This document shows positions 52,349-62,492 of a DNA stretch of 64,000 nucleotides, piece after piece (position 1 is the stretch's first letter; the number at the start of each line of letters is the position of its first letter). Below the pieces are notes generated by a model that did no database searches, had not been told where the DNA came from, and worked only from the letters and a program-made list of their open reading frames with translations. The stretch comes from Paenibacillus antarcticus (GTDB lineage: Bacteria; Bacillota; Bacilli; Paenibacillales; Paenibacillaceae): positions 51,488-115,487 of the forward strand of contig NZ_LVJI01000019.1 of assembly GCF_001637225.1 (NCBI RefSeq). Reading direction: 5' to 3'. Made by a program: the position numbers and the translations under genes.

Positions 52349-55300
52349 ATGGACGTTCAGTTGACCCCAAGCAGCATTAGATTGTGGTGTGGAAAGAACT
52401 CTTATGTTAAAGGAGAGTCCTACTACCAAACGGGAAAAGTAACTTTTACATATACAGATTCGGATACCGGATTCTATACAGCGACTGTCAAAGGCAAAAG
52501 CACAGAGCAGGTTACGGTGAAGATAGATTCCGCAGGTGATGTATTTGCAGAGTGCACGTGCCCCACATTATCTTCGTATGATCTGTACTGCCAACATATC
52601 GCAGCTGTGCTTCTAAATATTCATGACATACAACAGCGAAGTGAGCAGGAAGAAGAACCTATAAGCGTATCAGCAGGAGAGACGCAATTGACCAACTTTA
52701 TGTTGGAGTTATTTGCTGAAAAGACGATTCGTACAACCCATAAGCGCAAATACTTCGATTCAAGAACGCCGCTTGACGTGGAGTTCACATGTAAACCGAT
52801 ATATAACGGGTATCGAAAGTATATTTTCGGTATAGAAATCAAGATCGGACCTTCACGGTTATATGTCGTGAAGAACGTAAGTGAACTACTTGATGTTATT
52901 GAACGAGAGGAGACCTATGTATTCTCCAATCTTTTTACATATGACCCGGAAATTCATTGTTTCTCTAAAGAAAATGATGCAGTCATTCGTCATCTGATTG
53001 CGATCAATAACAGTGAAGAGATATACCAAGAACTTGCCATCATGGAAGCGAGTCAAAGGAACCGTCTATTAATGATTCCTCCGATTTACTGGAATGATCT
53101 ACTTCTACTGTTTATGAAGGCGCAAGTCGTTAAGTTAGCTCATGGGGATTTTGTTCAAGATGGGATTTCCGTATCCGATGAGACGATCCCCATTCGATTT
53201 GAGTTCGATCATAATCCGGGACAAGGTTATTATCTAGACATCCAAGGGTTAGATGCGATATCGATTATGGAGTCATATGGCGTGGTCTTATTCGGGGCGA
53301 AGCTTGTGAAGTTACCTGATGAAGAAATCAAACGTCTTGCAGAGTTGAAGCATATGGTAGTCACTTCCCACAAACCGTACATTCGGATTGCCCAGGAGCA
53401 ACTTGATATTTTTATGGAAAAGGTCATTCCAGGCTTGATGAAGATTGGGAGCGTCCATATCGCAAAGGCAGTGTCTGAACGTATGGTGCAAACGCCTTTG
53501 AAGGCAAAATTATATTTGGACCGTGTAAAGGATCGCTTGTTAGCTGGATTAGAGTTCCATTACGGGGGCGTCATCATTAATCCCCTGGATGAAGAGAATA
53601 ACCAGCAACGTGGAGATGATCGTATTCTAATGCGCGATGGCGATTTGGAAATGAGAATACTTGATCTTATGGATCAAAGTCCATTTGCGAAGTCGGAAAC
53701 AGGATATTTTCTAGCAGATGAAGATGCAGAGTATGATTTCTTATATAAGGTCGTCCCACAAATGCAAAAGCTGGTCGAAGTATATGCCACTACCGCAGTG
53801 AAAGCAAGAATCCATTATGGACTTACTAGTCCAAAGATAACGGTAGATATGGATTCCAGACATGATTGGCTAGAATTCAAGTTCGATATCGATGGGATTC
53901 CAGAACAAGAAATCCGTCATCTATTGAAGTCTCTTGAGGAGAAGAGTAAGTACTATCGATTATCCAGTGGGGCATTAGTACCCCTTGAGGGTGAGAAGTT
54001 TCAGGAGATGCTACGTTTCATGAATGAAGCGGGTATCGGCACAGGAAAGATGACAGGACCGGACATTCGTCTGCCAGTTATTCATGGGCTTAAGTTGCTG
54101 GACTATCAAGACACAGGTAAAACCATTCGGTTGAGTAAATCATTCCGTCGGCTTCTCGAGAACATGCGTAATCCTGATCTCATGGACTACCCATTGCCGG
54201 AAAGTCTAACATCTGTACTTCGCGATTATCAGCAATACGGTTATCAATGGATGAAGACACTTGCCAACTATCGATTTGGTGGGATTCTGGCAGATGATAT
54301 GGGACTTGGTAAAACACTACAAAGTATTGCCTTCATTGTCTCCGTATTGCCTGAGATAAGACGTGAGAAGATGCCGGCTTTAATCGTTGCACCCGCCTCT
54401 CTGGTATACAATTGGCGCAATGAATTGAAGAAATTTGCACCTGAAGTGATTGTGAATATCGTTGACGGTACGCAGGAAGAACGCAGCCGTATGGTGAAGA
54501 ACGTATCAGGAGTGGATGTCCTGATTACCTCGTATCCGTTAATACGTAGAGATTTCGAATATTATGCTGGATCAACGTTCCATACGCTAATTCTGGATGA
54601 GGCACAGACTTTCAAGAACCATACGACACAGACGGCACAGACGGTAAGGAGAATTCGGGCGCGACATCGATTTGCACTCACGGGAACGCCCGTGGAGAAT
54701 TCAATCGACGAGCTATGGTCTATTTTCGATGTGGTATTCCCAGAGTTATTTACAAGTCGAAAGGTCTTTGCGAACTTATCTAGAGATAATGTGGCTAAGC
54801 GAATCCGTCCGTTCTTACTGCGGCGCCTTAAGAGTGATGTACTGAAGGAGCTACCGGACAAGATCGAATCGATACAGGTATCCGAATTGCTACCAGAGCA
54901 GAAGAAGTTCTACGTAGCTTATTTGGCAGAACTGAAGCATGAAACGGTGAAACATTTGAAGGAGAAGAGCTTCCAGAAGAATCGCATCAAGATACTAGCC
55001 GGGTTGACGAGACTCCGTCAGTTGTGTTGCCATCCTGCGCTGTTCGTCCCAGAGTACACAGGGAGTTCTGCTAAATTCGAGCAACTGTTGGAGATTATTG
55101 AAGAATGTCGGAGTGCGGGTAAGCGAATGTTGGTATTCTCACAATTTACAGAGATGCTCGGCTTGATCAGAAGAGAAATGGGTCGGCAAGGCATACCTTA
55201 TTTCTACTTGGATGGACAAACACCGGTTTCAGATCGAGTGGAGTTGTGTAATCGATTTAATGAAGGAGAGCACGACTTGTTCCTCATCTCCTTAAAGGCG

Positions 55301-55582
55301 GGAGGTACGGGACTAAACCTTACGGGAGCAGATACCGTTATCCTTTATGATCTATGGTGGAACCCTGCGGTAGAGGAACAGGCAGCTGATCGTGCACATC
55401 GCATTGGACAAAAGAAAGTCGTACAAGTCATACGCCTTGTTGCACAAGGCACTGTCGAAGAAAAGATGCATGAATTACAGCAGAAGAAGAGAAATTTGAT
55501 CGACGAAGTGATTCAGCCGGGTCAACAGGAATTGTCATTGCTATCGGAGGATGAAATTCGTGAAATTCTGATGATTGAGTAA
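52349..55582 (+). CDS. SWIM-SNF2 fusion helicase-like protein
   Basis: This 1077-residue protein begins with a SWIM finger at about residues 70-90 (AECTCPTL and YCQHIAAV), then a long region, then a SNF2 ATPase. Walker A DDMGLGKT is at about residue 648, the DEAQ box at about 749 and the helicase motifs SLKAGGTGLNL and DRAHRIGQ near the end. It is a second, fused copy of the arrangement split over two genes at 36212-40800. These proteins translocate on DNA, but their exact role in Paenibacillus is not known. TAGGAGG precedes ATG 52349. Confidence 0.9.
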   Translation: MDVQLTPSSIRLWCGKNSYVKGESYYQTGKVTFTYTDSDTGFYTATVKGKSTEQVTVKIDSAGDVFAECTCPTLSSYDLYCQHIAAVLLNIHDIQQRSEQEEEPISVSAGETQLTNFMLELFAEKTIRTTHKRKYFDSRTPLDVEFTCKPIYNGYRKYIFGIEIKIGPSRLYVVKNVSELLDVIEREETYVFSNLFTYDPEIHCFSKENDAVIRHLIAINNSEEIYQELAIMEASQRNRLLMIPPIYWNDLLLLFMKAQVVKLAHGDFVQDGISVSDETIPIRFEFDHNPGQGYYLDIQGLDAISIMESYGVVLFGAKLVKLPDEEIKRLAELKHMVVTSHKPYIRIAQEQLDIFMEKVIPGLMKIGSVHIAKAVSERMVQTPLKAKLYLDRVKDRLLAGLEFHYGGVIINPLDEENNQQRGDDRILMRDGDLEMRILDLMDQSPFAKSETGYFLADEDAEYDFLYKVVPQMQKLVEVYATTAVKARIHYGLTSPKITVDMDSRHDWLEFKFDIDGIPEQEIRHLLKSLEEKSKYYRLSSGALVPLEGEKFQEMLRFMNEAGIGTGKMTGPDIRLPVIHGLKLLDYQDTGKTIRLSKSFRRLLENMRNPDLMDYPLPESLTSVLRDYQQYGYQWMKTLANYRFGGILADDMGLGKTLQSIAFIVSVLPEIRREKMPALIVAPASLVYNWRNELKKFAPEVIVNIVDGTQEERSRMVKNVSGVDVLITSYPLIRRDFEYYAGSTFHTLILDEAQTFKNHTTQTAQTVRRIRARHRFALTGTPVENSIDELWSIFDVVFPELFTSRKVFANLSRDNVAKRIRPFLLRRLKSDVLKELPDKIESIQVSELLPEQKKFYVAYLAELKHETVKHLKEKSFQKNRIKILAGLTRLRQLCCHPALFVPEYTGSSAKFEQLLEIIEECRSAGKRMLVFSQFTEMLGLIRREMGRQGIPYFYLDGQTPVSDRVELCNRFNEGEHDLFLISLKAGGTGLNLTGADTVILYDLWWNPAVEEQAADRAHRIGQKKVVQVIRLVAQGTVEEKMHELQQKKRNLIDEVIQPGQQELSLLSEDEIREILMIE

Positions 55583-55683
55583 TGAGCTGAATCATGTTTT
55601 TCCTTCTCCTAAGAATAGAATATTCACATCTATCTCATAATTGAAGTATATACGTCATGATAGATGGATGGGAGTGATAGACA

Positions 55684-57768
55684 ATGGATTGGAAAGTACT
55701 CGATGAACGGTACTATTACGAGGGGGACGACCTCGGAGCAACCTATAAGGAAGATGGAGTAAGGTTTAAAATTTGGGCACCGATTGCAAGTAGTGTCACA
55801 GTGAAATTGTATGACAAACAAGATGCTTCTCAGTTTATTGGTAGCGTTAACTTGAACCTCGGAGATCGGGGAGTGTGGTCTACAGAGGTATCACCGGTGG
55901 ATCTGGATGTTAAGGATCTTCGAGGATATTTCTATCAATATGAAGTGACCAATAATGAAGAGACTAGGCAAGTTCTCGATCCTTATGCGAAATCAATGGC
56001 TATATGCAGAGTGGATACAACAGGACAGCCAGGTCCGGATGGGGATAGGATTGGAAAAGCAGCGATTGTTGATTTGAGTGAAACTAATCCTGACCAATAT
56101 GATTTTGCGAGTATTGAAGGGTACAAGACGAGATGTGATGCAATCATCTGGGAAGTACATATACGAGATTTCACATCGGATCCTTCAATAGAAAATGAAT
56201 TGAATGCAAGATGGGGATCCTTTAGTGCTTTTAAAGACAAGATTGATTATATCCAATCACTTGGTGTTACACATGTGCAACTGCTTCCTGTGATGGCGTG
56301 GTATTTCGGAGACGAGGCTGCAATGGGGGAGAGACAACTAGAATACTCAACTAAGGACAATGTCTATAGCTGGGGATACGATCCACACCACTATTTCTCC
56401 CCGGATGGTGCATATTCAGAGGACCCTACCGATCCGCAACTGAGAATTAAAGAGTTAAAAGCAATGATTCATACCATTCATGAAGCGGGAATGGGTGTCA
56501 TATTAGACGTTGTGTACTCACATATGGCGTTAGCTGACTTTCTGAATGATATCGTTCCGAACTATTATGCATGGCAGAATGCAGAGGGACAGTTTATAGG
56601 TGGGTTTGGAAATAATCTAGCAAGTAATCATAAGATGGCTAAGAAGCTGATGGTTGATTCTGTGAAGTACTGGTTCAAGGAGTACAAAATTGATGGCATG
56701 CGCTGGGACATGATGGGCGATTTAACCTATGAGGCTGTCCAAGAAGCTTTTAACGCAGCAGTCGATCTTAATGCTAACGCGTTGTTTATCGGGGAAGGCT
56801 GGAGAAGTTTTCAGGGACATTTATCAGAGACAACGCTTGCAGGTAAAGGTGCAACCCAAGACTGGATGAATAAGACCAATGATGTTGGCGTATTCTCCGA
56901 TGAGATTAGAAATGAATTGAAATCGGGATTTGATCTTGAAGGTGAACCGAGGTTTCTTACAGGTGGAGCCCGAGATATCTCAGTCATCTTCAATAACATC
57001 AAAGCACAACCTTCGAATATACCAACGGACAACCCGGGCGATATTGTGCAGTATATAGAAGCGCATGACAATCTCACCTTATATGATGTAATTGTACAAA
57101 CGACCAAGAGGGATCCAGCCATACCGGCTAACGACCTAGAAATACATAGACGAGTTAGACTAGGAAATGCATTGATTTTAACTTCGCAAGGAACGGCCTT
57201 TCTCCATGCTGGACAGGAATATGGTCGAACGAAACAGTGGATGGCGGTCGGTATACCGGAACAGAAGTATTATGCTTTTGAGGATAAAGAGGGTCGGATA
57301 TTCGGATATTTCATTCATGATTCATTTGACTCATCGGATGCTATCAATAGATTTGATTGGGCGAAGGCGACGGATGCACTTCGGTATCCTGTGAATCATA
57401 TAACGAGGGAGTATACCGCTGGATTGGTGGCACTGAGGAGATCTACAAATGCATTTCGATTGGATGATCAAGCGTTAATCAACACGAACGTGACACAGAT
57501 TGAGGCACCTGAAATGAAAGCATGCGACCTTATGATCGGTTATAAGAATAAGGCAACGGATGATACTGGGAACTATCACGTATTTGTGAATGCAGACAGT
57601 AGAAGAAGGAAATTAACACTGAAAGAGGATTTGACGGCGGGAAGAGTATTAGTCGATCAGGATGAAGCCGGGACCGTAGAGGTGTCTAACAAAGTAGGTT
57701 TTGAACTTTCAGCTCATTCGATTACCTTAGATCCGTTAACCGTAGTTATTATTAATACGATGGAATGA
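55684..57768 (+). CDS. pulA: Cytoplasmic type I pullulanase (GH13)
   Basis: This enzyme cleaves alpha-1,6 branches of pullulan and glycogen-like glucans. It is 694 residues without signal peptide, so it acts inside the cell, likely on imported branched oligosaccharides. An N-terminal CBM48-like domain is at about 12-100. The type I motif is seen as YSWGYDP at about 227-233. The catalytic residues are in DGMRWD (nucleophile Asp at about 340), GEGW (acid Glu near 370) and EAHDN (Asp near 460). GGGAGTG lies before ATG 55684. It stands alone; the two importers in this window are possible suppliers. Confidence 0.9.
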   Translation: MDWKVLDERYYYEGDDLGATYKEDGVRFKIWAPIASSVTVKLYDKQDASQFIGSVNLNLGDRGVWSTEVSPVDLDVKDLRGYFYQYEVTNNEETRQVLDPYAKSMAICRVDTTGQPGPDGDRIGKAAIVDLSETNPDQYDFASIEGYKTRCDAIIWEVHIRDFTSDPSIENELNARWGSFSAFKDKIDYIQSLGVTHVQLLPVMAWYFGDEAAMGERQLEYSTKDNVYSWGYDPHHYFSPDGAYSEDPTDPQLRIKELKAMIHTIHEAGMGVILDVVYSHMALADFLNDIVPNYYAWQNAEGQFIGGFGNNLASNHKMAKKLMVDSVKYWFKEYKIDGMRWDMMGDLTYEAVQEAFNAAVDLNANALFIGEGWRSFQGHLSETTLAGKGATQDWMNKTNDVGVFSDEIRNELKSGFDLEGEPRFLTGGARDISVIFNNIKAQPSNIPTDNPGDIVQYIEAHDNLTLYDVIVQTTKRDPAIPANDLEIHRRVRLGNALILTSQGTAFLHAGQEYGRTKQWMAVGIPEQKYYAFEDKEGRIFGYFIHDSFDSSDAINRFDWAKATDALRYPVNHITREYTAGLVALRRSTNAFRLDDQALINTNVTQIEAPEMKACDLMIGYKNKATDDTGNYHVFVNADSRRRKLTLKEDLTAGRVLVDQDEAGTVEVSNKVGFELSAHSITLDPLTVVIINTME

Positions 57769-57782
57769 ATCGCTATCGATGG

Positions 57783-58088
57783 TTATCCATTGTACCGATG
57801 AACGGATAAGTCAATGCGTCCAGCCTCGTTGGTCTTAATACCCTCTTCTTCTAGTATAATCTTTTGAAGAAATCGCGACTCATCTTCTGTTATCGCTATT
57901 TCACCCTTGGCGTTGATGACTCTGTGCCAAGGGAGACCATGCTTGTCGCTCATCGTGTGTAGGATACGAACAACTTGTCTGGCTCCACGTGGACTTCCAG
58001 CAGTCGCAGCAATCTGACCGTACGTCATAACTTTTCCACTAGGAATTGCTCGAATAATATCAATGACTTGTTGCGTAAATGGTTGCAT
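57783..58088 (-). CDS. Alkyltransferase-like DNA repair protein (ATL)
   Basis: This 101-residue protein belongs to the MGMT family but reads PWHRV at residues 53-57 where the alkyltransferases have PCHRV. The alkyl-acceptor cysteine is therefore replaced by Trp. ATL proteins still bind O6-alkylguanine and pass the lesion to nucleotide excision repair. The helix-turn-helix segment SPRGARQVV and the base-flipping Arg region are present. The start ATG at 58088 has GGAGGAC upstream. It runs convergent to the pullulanase gene. Confidence 0.88.
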   Translation of the reverse strand: MQPFTQQVIDIIRAIPSGKVMTYGQIAATAGSPRGARQVVRILHTMSDKHGLPWHRVINAKGEIAITEDESRFLQKIILEEEGIKTNEAGRIDLSVHRYNG

Positions 58089-58304
58089 GTGGTCCTCCTA
58101 GTTTTACATGATTTATATTTAATATTTAAGTATTAGTGTATCATTTTTTCTCTTTCAATAAAAAATTCCACCTTTAAGATAACAATTTATATCTATTTAC
58201 TAAGATTTAGATAGAGAAAGTAGGACTAGCAAGTTAGAATGAAGATAAAGAAAGCATACATAGGAGTCACGATTGATGAATAGCAAAGAATGAAGGTAGA
58301 TACA

Positions 58305-59882
58305 ATGAAATTTGACTTGATAATTAGGGAATCTAACCAACGGTGCATAGATCTTGGGATTAGATCAGACCTACAACCCAGGGTTAAAAGATGTTTATCA
58401 GCTAAGGAATTAGAGATAGAAATCAATAATTATTGCGAAGTATTGGAGGTAATTAATTACTTCGTGGATAAGTTTCTTGCCTCTACATCAGGTGACCCGT
58501 ATCTCATTGCAATTTCGAATGATGAGGGATACATTCTTTCATTTAGAGGCGATACTACCATGATCGATGCTGCGAGTAAGTTTGGTATTATAGAGGGGAT
58601 ACAAGCTAACGAAGATTTAGGGACCAACGCTATTGGGCTATGTCTTCGTTACGGTCAGCCGATTGAACTTATAGGTAAGGATCATTATCATACTGTCCTA
58701 CAGGATATGGTTTGTTGTGCTTCTCCTATCTATGGTGACGGAGGAAAACGTATCGTCGGAACATTATCATTAATGACAGTGAAGGAATATAGCCATCCGA
58801 GCCTACTTGCTTTGATAAGTACACTGGCCGATTCTATTGAACGTGAGATACTATTACGTAGGCAGAATACAGAACATCATATTTTAAATCAGGTATTATT
58901 AGAGACGAATTATTATGGCGTAGTTGTAACGGATGCTTTTGGACGTGTCGTGGAATTAAATGAAAATATCCTTAGGATGCTTAACTGGGATGACCAAGAT
59001 AAAGAGAGATATCTCTACAGCTCTATATGTGAAGTGAGTCTTATAGGGGATTTTTTTCAAGATGTCATCGACAAGGGCAAGGCATATGTTGGTGTAGAGT
59101 TAGCACTTCAAGTGACAGGGGCTATTCGCTATTACATGTTAGATGTAGTTCCTATCTACGATCACCAGATTCTAATTCGTATCGTCGGAACCTTGCGCAA
59201 TATTACGGAAATGAAAAAAACAGAAGTGTTATTACGTAATACGGAGAAATTAGTGTATGCAGGTGAAGTTGCAGTAAGTATAGCTCACGAGATTAGAAAT
59301 CCCCTCACGACCATTAAAGGTATGATTCAATTATCAGGTAAAGATTCGAAATTACTTCATTATGACCTTATTATGTCTGAACTAGAGAGAATGAATGTTA
59401 TCATAAGTGACTTTATGATTTTGGGTAAGCCTAAAGAAGTTCGGTTCTCAGAAGAGTATAGTAGTACAATTATCAGAGAAGTGCTGAGTATCTTCCAAAT
59501 TCATGCGGACATAAATGGTATTTCGATCGTAAGTGAGATTATACAAGATGAACAAGTTAAGTGTGATCGTAATCAGTTGAAGCAAGTATTCTTAAATATA
59601 CTTCGAAATGCAATGGAAGCGTTACCCTTAGGAGGAGAAATTTACATCTCATTAGACATAGAAGGTTCTTTCCAACGAATAAGGATTGCAGATAATGGAG
59701 AGGGCATGACCCCTGAAGTATTGAGTAGAATCGGCAAACCCTTTTACACGACTAAAAGTGATGGTAATGGTCTAGGCATGATGATCGTGAATAATATTGT
59801 TGCGTCACATCATGGACGTGTGAATATTACTAGCGAGATAGATAAGGGGACAACCGTTGCTATCCTATTGCCAATCAGATAG
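58305..59882 (+). CDS. Orphan GAF-PAS sensor histidine kinase
   Basis: This 525-residue kinase has no membrane span. Its N-terminus (about 1-180) is a GAF-like sensor; the segment EDLGTNAIGLCLRYGQPIEL is close to the sensing domain of AcoR-type activators. A PAS-like region follows at about 200-310, then HisKA with SIAHEIRNPL (His near 328) and the HATPase with FLNILRNAMEAL, ADNGEGM and GNGLGMMIVNN. ATG 58305 is chosen over ATG 58290 because GAAGGT lies seven bases before it. No response regulator gene is adjacent. Sporulation kinases often look like this, so phosphorelay input is possible but not shown. Confidence 0.85.
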   Translation: MKFDLIIRESNQRCIDLGIRSDLQPRVKRCLSAKELEIEINNYCEVLEVINYFVDKFLASTSGDPYLIAISNDEGYILSFRGDTTMIDAASKFGIIEGIQANEDLGTNAIGLCLRYGQPIELIGKDHYHTVLQDMVCCASPIYGDGGKRIVGTLSLMTVKEYSHPSLLALISTLADSIEREILLRRQNTEHHILNQVLLETNYYGVVVTDAFGRVVELNENILRMLNWDDQDKERYLYSSICEVSLIGDFFQDVIDKGKAYVGVELALQVTGAIRYYMLDVVPIYDHQILIRIVGTLRNITEMKKTEVLLRNTEKLVYAGEVAVSIAHEIRNPLTTIKGMIQLSGKDSKLLHYDLIMSELERMNVIISDFMILGKPKEVRFSEEYSSTIIREVLSIFQIHADINGISIVSEIIQDEQVKCDRNQLKQVFLNILRNAMEALPLGGEIYISLDIEGSFQRIRIADNGEGMTPEVLSRIGKPFYTTKSDGNGLGMMIVNNIVASHHGRVNITSEIDKGTTVAILLPIR

Positions 59883-59915
59883 GTCAAGATGTACGAGAAA
59901 TAGAATGAAGATAAT

Positions 59916-59952
59916 AGAGCAACGGCTAACAAGCTCGGATGCTCTTTTTTTT
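59916..59952 (+). terminator. Terminator after the orphan kinase gene
   Basis: AGAGCA and TGCTCT form a six-base-pair stem closed by an A/C-rich loop, followed by seven or more T residues. It lies 34 bases past the kinase stop codon. Confidence 0.7.
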
Positions 59953-60069
59953 GAATATAAAGAAGCCTACATATAATTTGAATTCTCGCAAAAGATGTTC
60001 ATTTAGGAACAGTCGTTACCCTTAGAAATGGTTACAATGGAGGTACATATCTTTGTGAGGAGGAAGATG

Positions 60070-60975
60070 ATGAGCTACATGATGTGCTTTCAGAAGAGTA
60101 TTGATTACATTGAGGAGCATCTAAAAGACAAAATTACTGTGGAAGAGCTAGCTGGAATCTCGGGATTCTCAACGTATCACTTCTATCGTTTATTCTATAT
60201 TTACGTAGGCATGCCTCCTATGGACTATGTGAGAAAAAGGCGTCTTGCCTATGCAGTAGCAGAGTTATTCCAAGGCAAGCGTATCATCGATATTGCAATG
60301 GATTATGGCTTCGAGACACATGCGGGCTTTGGTAAAGCATTTCGAAAAGTATATGGGTGTTCCCCCGAGCAATATCGTAGCCATGCAAGTGGAAAGATCC
60401 CAAGTAAAGTTAACCTTAGAACGTATCACGAATTTCTAAACGTAGGAGGAATTATTCTAGACCCTACCTTTTGTACCAAACCATCATTCAATATTATAGG
60501 GTATGGCTTGCAAACGACCCTTGAAGGGGATTATAGCAAACGGGGAATTCCGGCATTATGGGATTACTTTAATGTAGAAGGACTTGAAGCGAACTTATAT
60601 GAACAGATCAAGCCGAAGGAACACGGGGAGTATTGTTTATGTTATCCACCAACAGACTTGGAGTCCGGAAGTTTCACATATGTCATTGGTGTTAAAGATG
60701 ATTCTTTTGTAAAAGCTACACGAGATATGTTTACCGGCGTCGTTCCGGAGGCGACGTATGCAGTGTTCACAACGCCACCCGCGAATTATGATAATCATGG
60801 CTTTGCACAAGCGATTGCTGGGGTATGGAGATATATTTTTGAAGAATGGTTTCCGAATTCGGGCTATGAATTTGCACCAGATAAAGTGGACTTTGAATTC
60901 TATGATGAAAGATGCCATAGCCAGATAGGTGCCGTAATGAATATATATATCCCTGTTGTGAAATGTCATCCATAA
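60070..60975 (+). CDS. AraC-type regulator with GyrI-like effector-binding domain
   Basis: This 301-residue protein has an N-terminal AraC helix-turn-helix pair at about residues 1-105 (ISGFSTYHFYRLF and DYGFETHAGFGKAF), followed by a GyrI-like small-molecule-binding domain at about 140-300. This layout is that of Rob/BmrR-type effector-sensing activators. ATG 60070 is preferred because GAGGAGGA ends six to seven bases before it; ATG 60067 and the upstream ATG 60028 are less likely. It stands alone; targets and ligand are unknown. Confidence 0.88.
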   Translation: MSYMMCFQKSIDYIEEHLKDKITVEELAGISGFSTYHFYRLFYIYVGMPPMDYVRKRRLAYAVAELFQGKRIIDIAMDYGFETHAGFGKAFRKVYGCSPEQYRSHASGKIPSKVNLRTYHEFLNVGGIILDPTFCTKPSFNIIGYGLQTTLEGDYSKRGIPALWDYFNVEGLEANLYEQIKPKEHGEYCLCYPPTDLESGSFTYVIGVKDDSFVKATRDMFTGVVPEATYAVFTTPPANYDNHGFAQAIAGVWRYIFEEWFPNSGYEFAPDKVDFEFYDERCHSQIGAVMNIYIPVVKCHP

Positions 60976-61082
60976 ATGAATTAGAAATGGCGACACTTAT
61001 AGAAGGTCTATCTATCACTTCGCGTGGTAGCCGTTTATAATTATATAAGGGTTTGAATGGAATGAGGAAGGGACGATTATTC

Positions 61083-61736
61083 GTGGCTAAGCAAAAATAT
61101 TATGTAGTATGGGTTGGAAATACGCCTGGAATCTATACGAATTGGCCTGAGTGCCAATCTCAAGTAGCCCAATTTAAAGATGCCAAATATAAGTCATATG
61201 AATCGAAATCTGAAGCGGAACAGGCCTATCGAGAGGGCTGGAAACAGCATTGGGGACAGAAGAAGTCAGAAGGTAAAGCTCCTGCGAAAAGACGGACAAG
61301 TAAGTCTGCATCTGAGAAGCCAATAGAAGAGATTGACTATAACAGCATTTCAGTTGATGTAGGAACTAGGGGGAATCCTGGTCCAATCGAATATCGAGGT
61401 GTTAATACGCAGACAGGGGAGGTTATATTCTCTCAAGGCCCCATTCTCAAGGGTACGAATAATCTGGGAGAGTTCTTAGCTATTGTGCATTCCTTAGCGT
61501 ATTTGAAAAAAGAAGGAAGTACAAAGACGGTGTATAGCGACTCTCGTACTGCTTTGAAATGGGTGAGAGAGAAGCAAGTGGCGACAACGTTAGAACGGGA
61601 TGAATCAACCAAGGAAGTGTGGGGTTTAGTAGATCGCGCGCTACATTGGTTACAAACGAATCACTATGATAATCAGGTACGTAAGTGGGAAACGAAAGAA
61701 TGGGGAGAAATTAAAGCTGATTATGGTAGAAAATAA
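61083..61736 (+). CDS. Ribonuclease H with viroplasmin-like N-terminal domain
   Basis: This 217-residue protein has an RNase H1-type viroplasmin/RNA-DNA binding domain at residues 1-50 (YYVVWVGNTPGIYTNW), a short basic linker and a catalytic domain at about 85-217. The DEDD residues are visible in VDVGTRG (first Asp), NNLGEFLAIV (Glu), YSDSRTAL (Asp) and IKADYGRK (last Asp). It removes RNA from RNA-DNA hybrids. The GTG at 61083 follows AGGAAGGGA with nine bases; the TTG at 61053 has no site. It stands alone. Confidence 0.9.
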   Translation: MAKQKYYVVWVGNTPGIYTNWPECQSQVAQFKDAKYKSYESKSEAEQAYREGWKQHWGQKKSEGKAPAKRRTSKSASEKPIEEIDYNSISVDVGTRGNPGPIEYRGVNTQTGEVIFSQGPILKGTNNLGEFLAIVHSLAYLKKEGSTKTVYSDSRTALKWVREKQVATTLERDESTKEVWGLVDRALHWLQTNHYDNQVRKWETKEWGEIKADYGRK

Positions 61737-61781
61737 ATAAATGTATACGTTATATAGAAGTGAAGTCTCTGAAATGTACAA

Positions 61782-61826
61782 AAAAGTGAGATACAAACTG
61801 TGGCCAGTTTGTATCTCACTTTTCGT
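61782..61826. terminator. Bidirectional terminator after ribonuclease H
   Basis: A perfect long stem (AAAAGTGAGATACAAACTG pairing with CAGTTTGTATCTCACTTTT) with A- and T-rich ends lies between convergent genes. Confidence 0.93.
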
Positions 61827-61879
61827 TATTCACTTCTCTAAGGGCAAATCGTTACACGATATTATTGTACGATGTCATA

Positions 61880-62254
61880 TTAAAGACCATGCACACTTTG
61901 TGTAATCAGATCTCTAACTTCGGACTTTTGTTCTTTGTATTGTTGATCTGTAAGGTTACCACGGGCATAACGCTGGTCAATATGAGCTGTTAATTCAGCA
62001 ACCTGTAAGTTAATTACCTTTTGAACGTCAACATCATTATCTTTTGCAAGATCAGCAAGTGTATTTCCATCATATAATGCATTATATAATTCTTCATTAG
62101 AAGAAAGCTTAAGAATGTGAAGTAAGTCTTCTTTGACTGGAGCGGTTGTATTTAGGTCTAGCATAATTGGACTTGCGCTTGCGTGGCTATTCCAAGAAAC
62201 TCCACCGACGGTTATAGCAAATACCATGCTGCCGACAATAATGATTTTCTTCAT
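61880..62254 (-). CDS. Small secreted protein, function unknown
   Basis: I cannot name its family. It is 124 residues with a signal peptide of about 26 residues ending near SHASA. The mature protein is helical, with NEELYNALYDGNTLADLAKDN in the middle and QRYARGNLTDQQYKEQK in the C-terminal third. No cysteine and no lipobox are present. It likely acts in the cell envelope or medium. The start ATG at 62254 has a weak GAGGTA upstream. It is not in an operon; the ribonuclease H gene is convergent to it and the CDF exporter gene lies upstream on the same strand. Confidence 0.72.
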   Translation of the reverse strand: MKKIIIVGSMVFAITVGGVSWNSHASASPIMLDLNTTAPVKEDLLHILKLSSNEELYNALYDGNTLADLAKDNDVDVQKVINLQVAELTAHIDQRYARGNLTDQQYKEQKSEVRDLITQSVHGL

Positions 62255-62492
62255 AAGTACCTCATTTCTAAATATGTAATTCTAATATATTCAACGTGTA
62301 ATGTAGCCGTTTGTATCAATCGTAATATCTCAATTATAAAGCTCTTACCTTAGTTCTAGCTTAAATTTGGTTTAAGATACGTTAAAATAAGAAAAACCTT
62401 CTCAAGATGTGCCCTATAGTAGTTAACCATCCTGTGAAGGTTTCAAACGTGATATTCAATTAAAGTAAAAATATCATTTTAGTCTATAGTTT

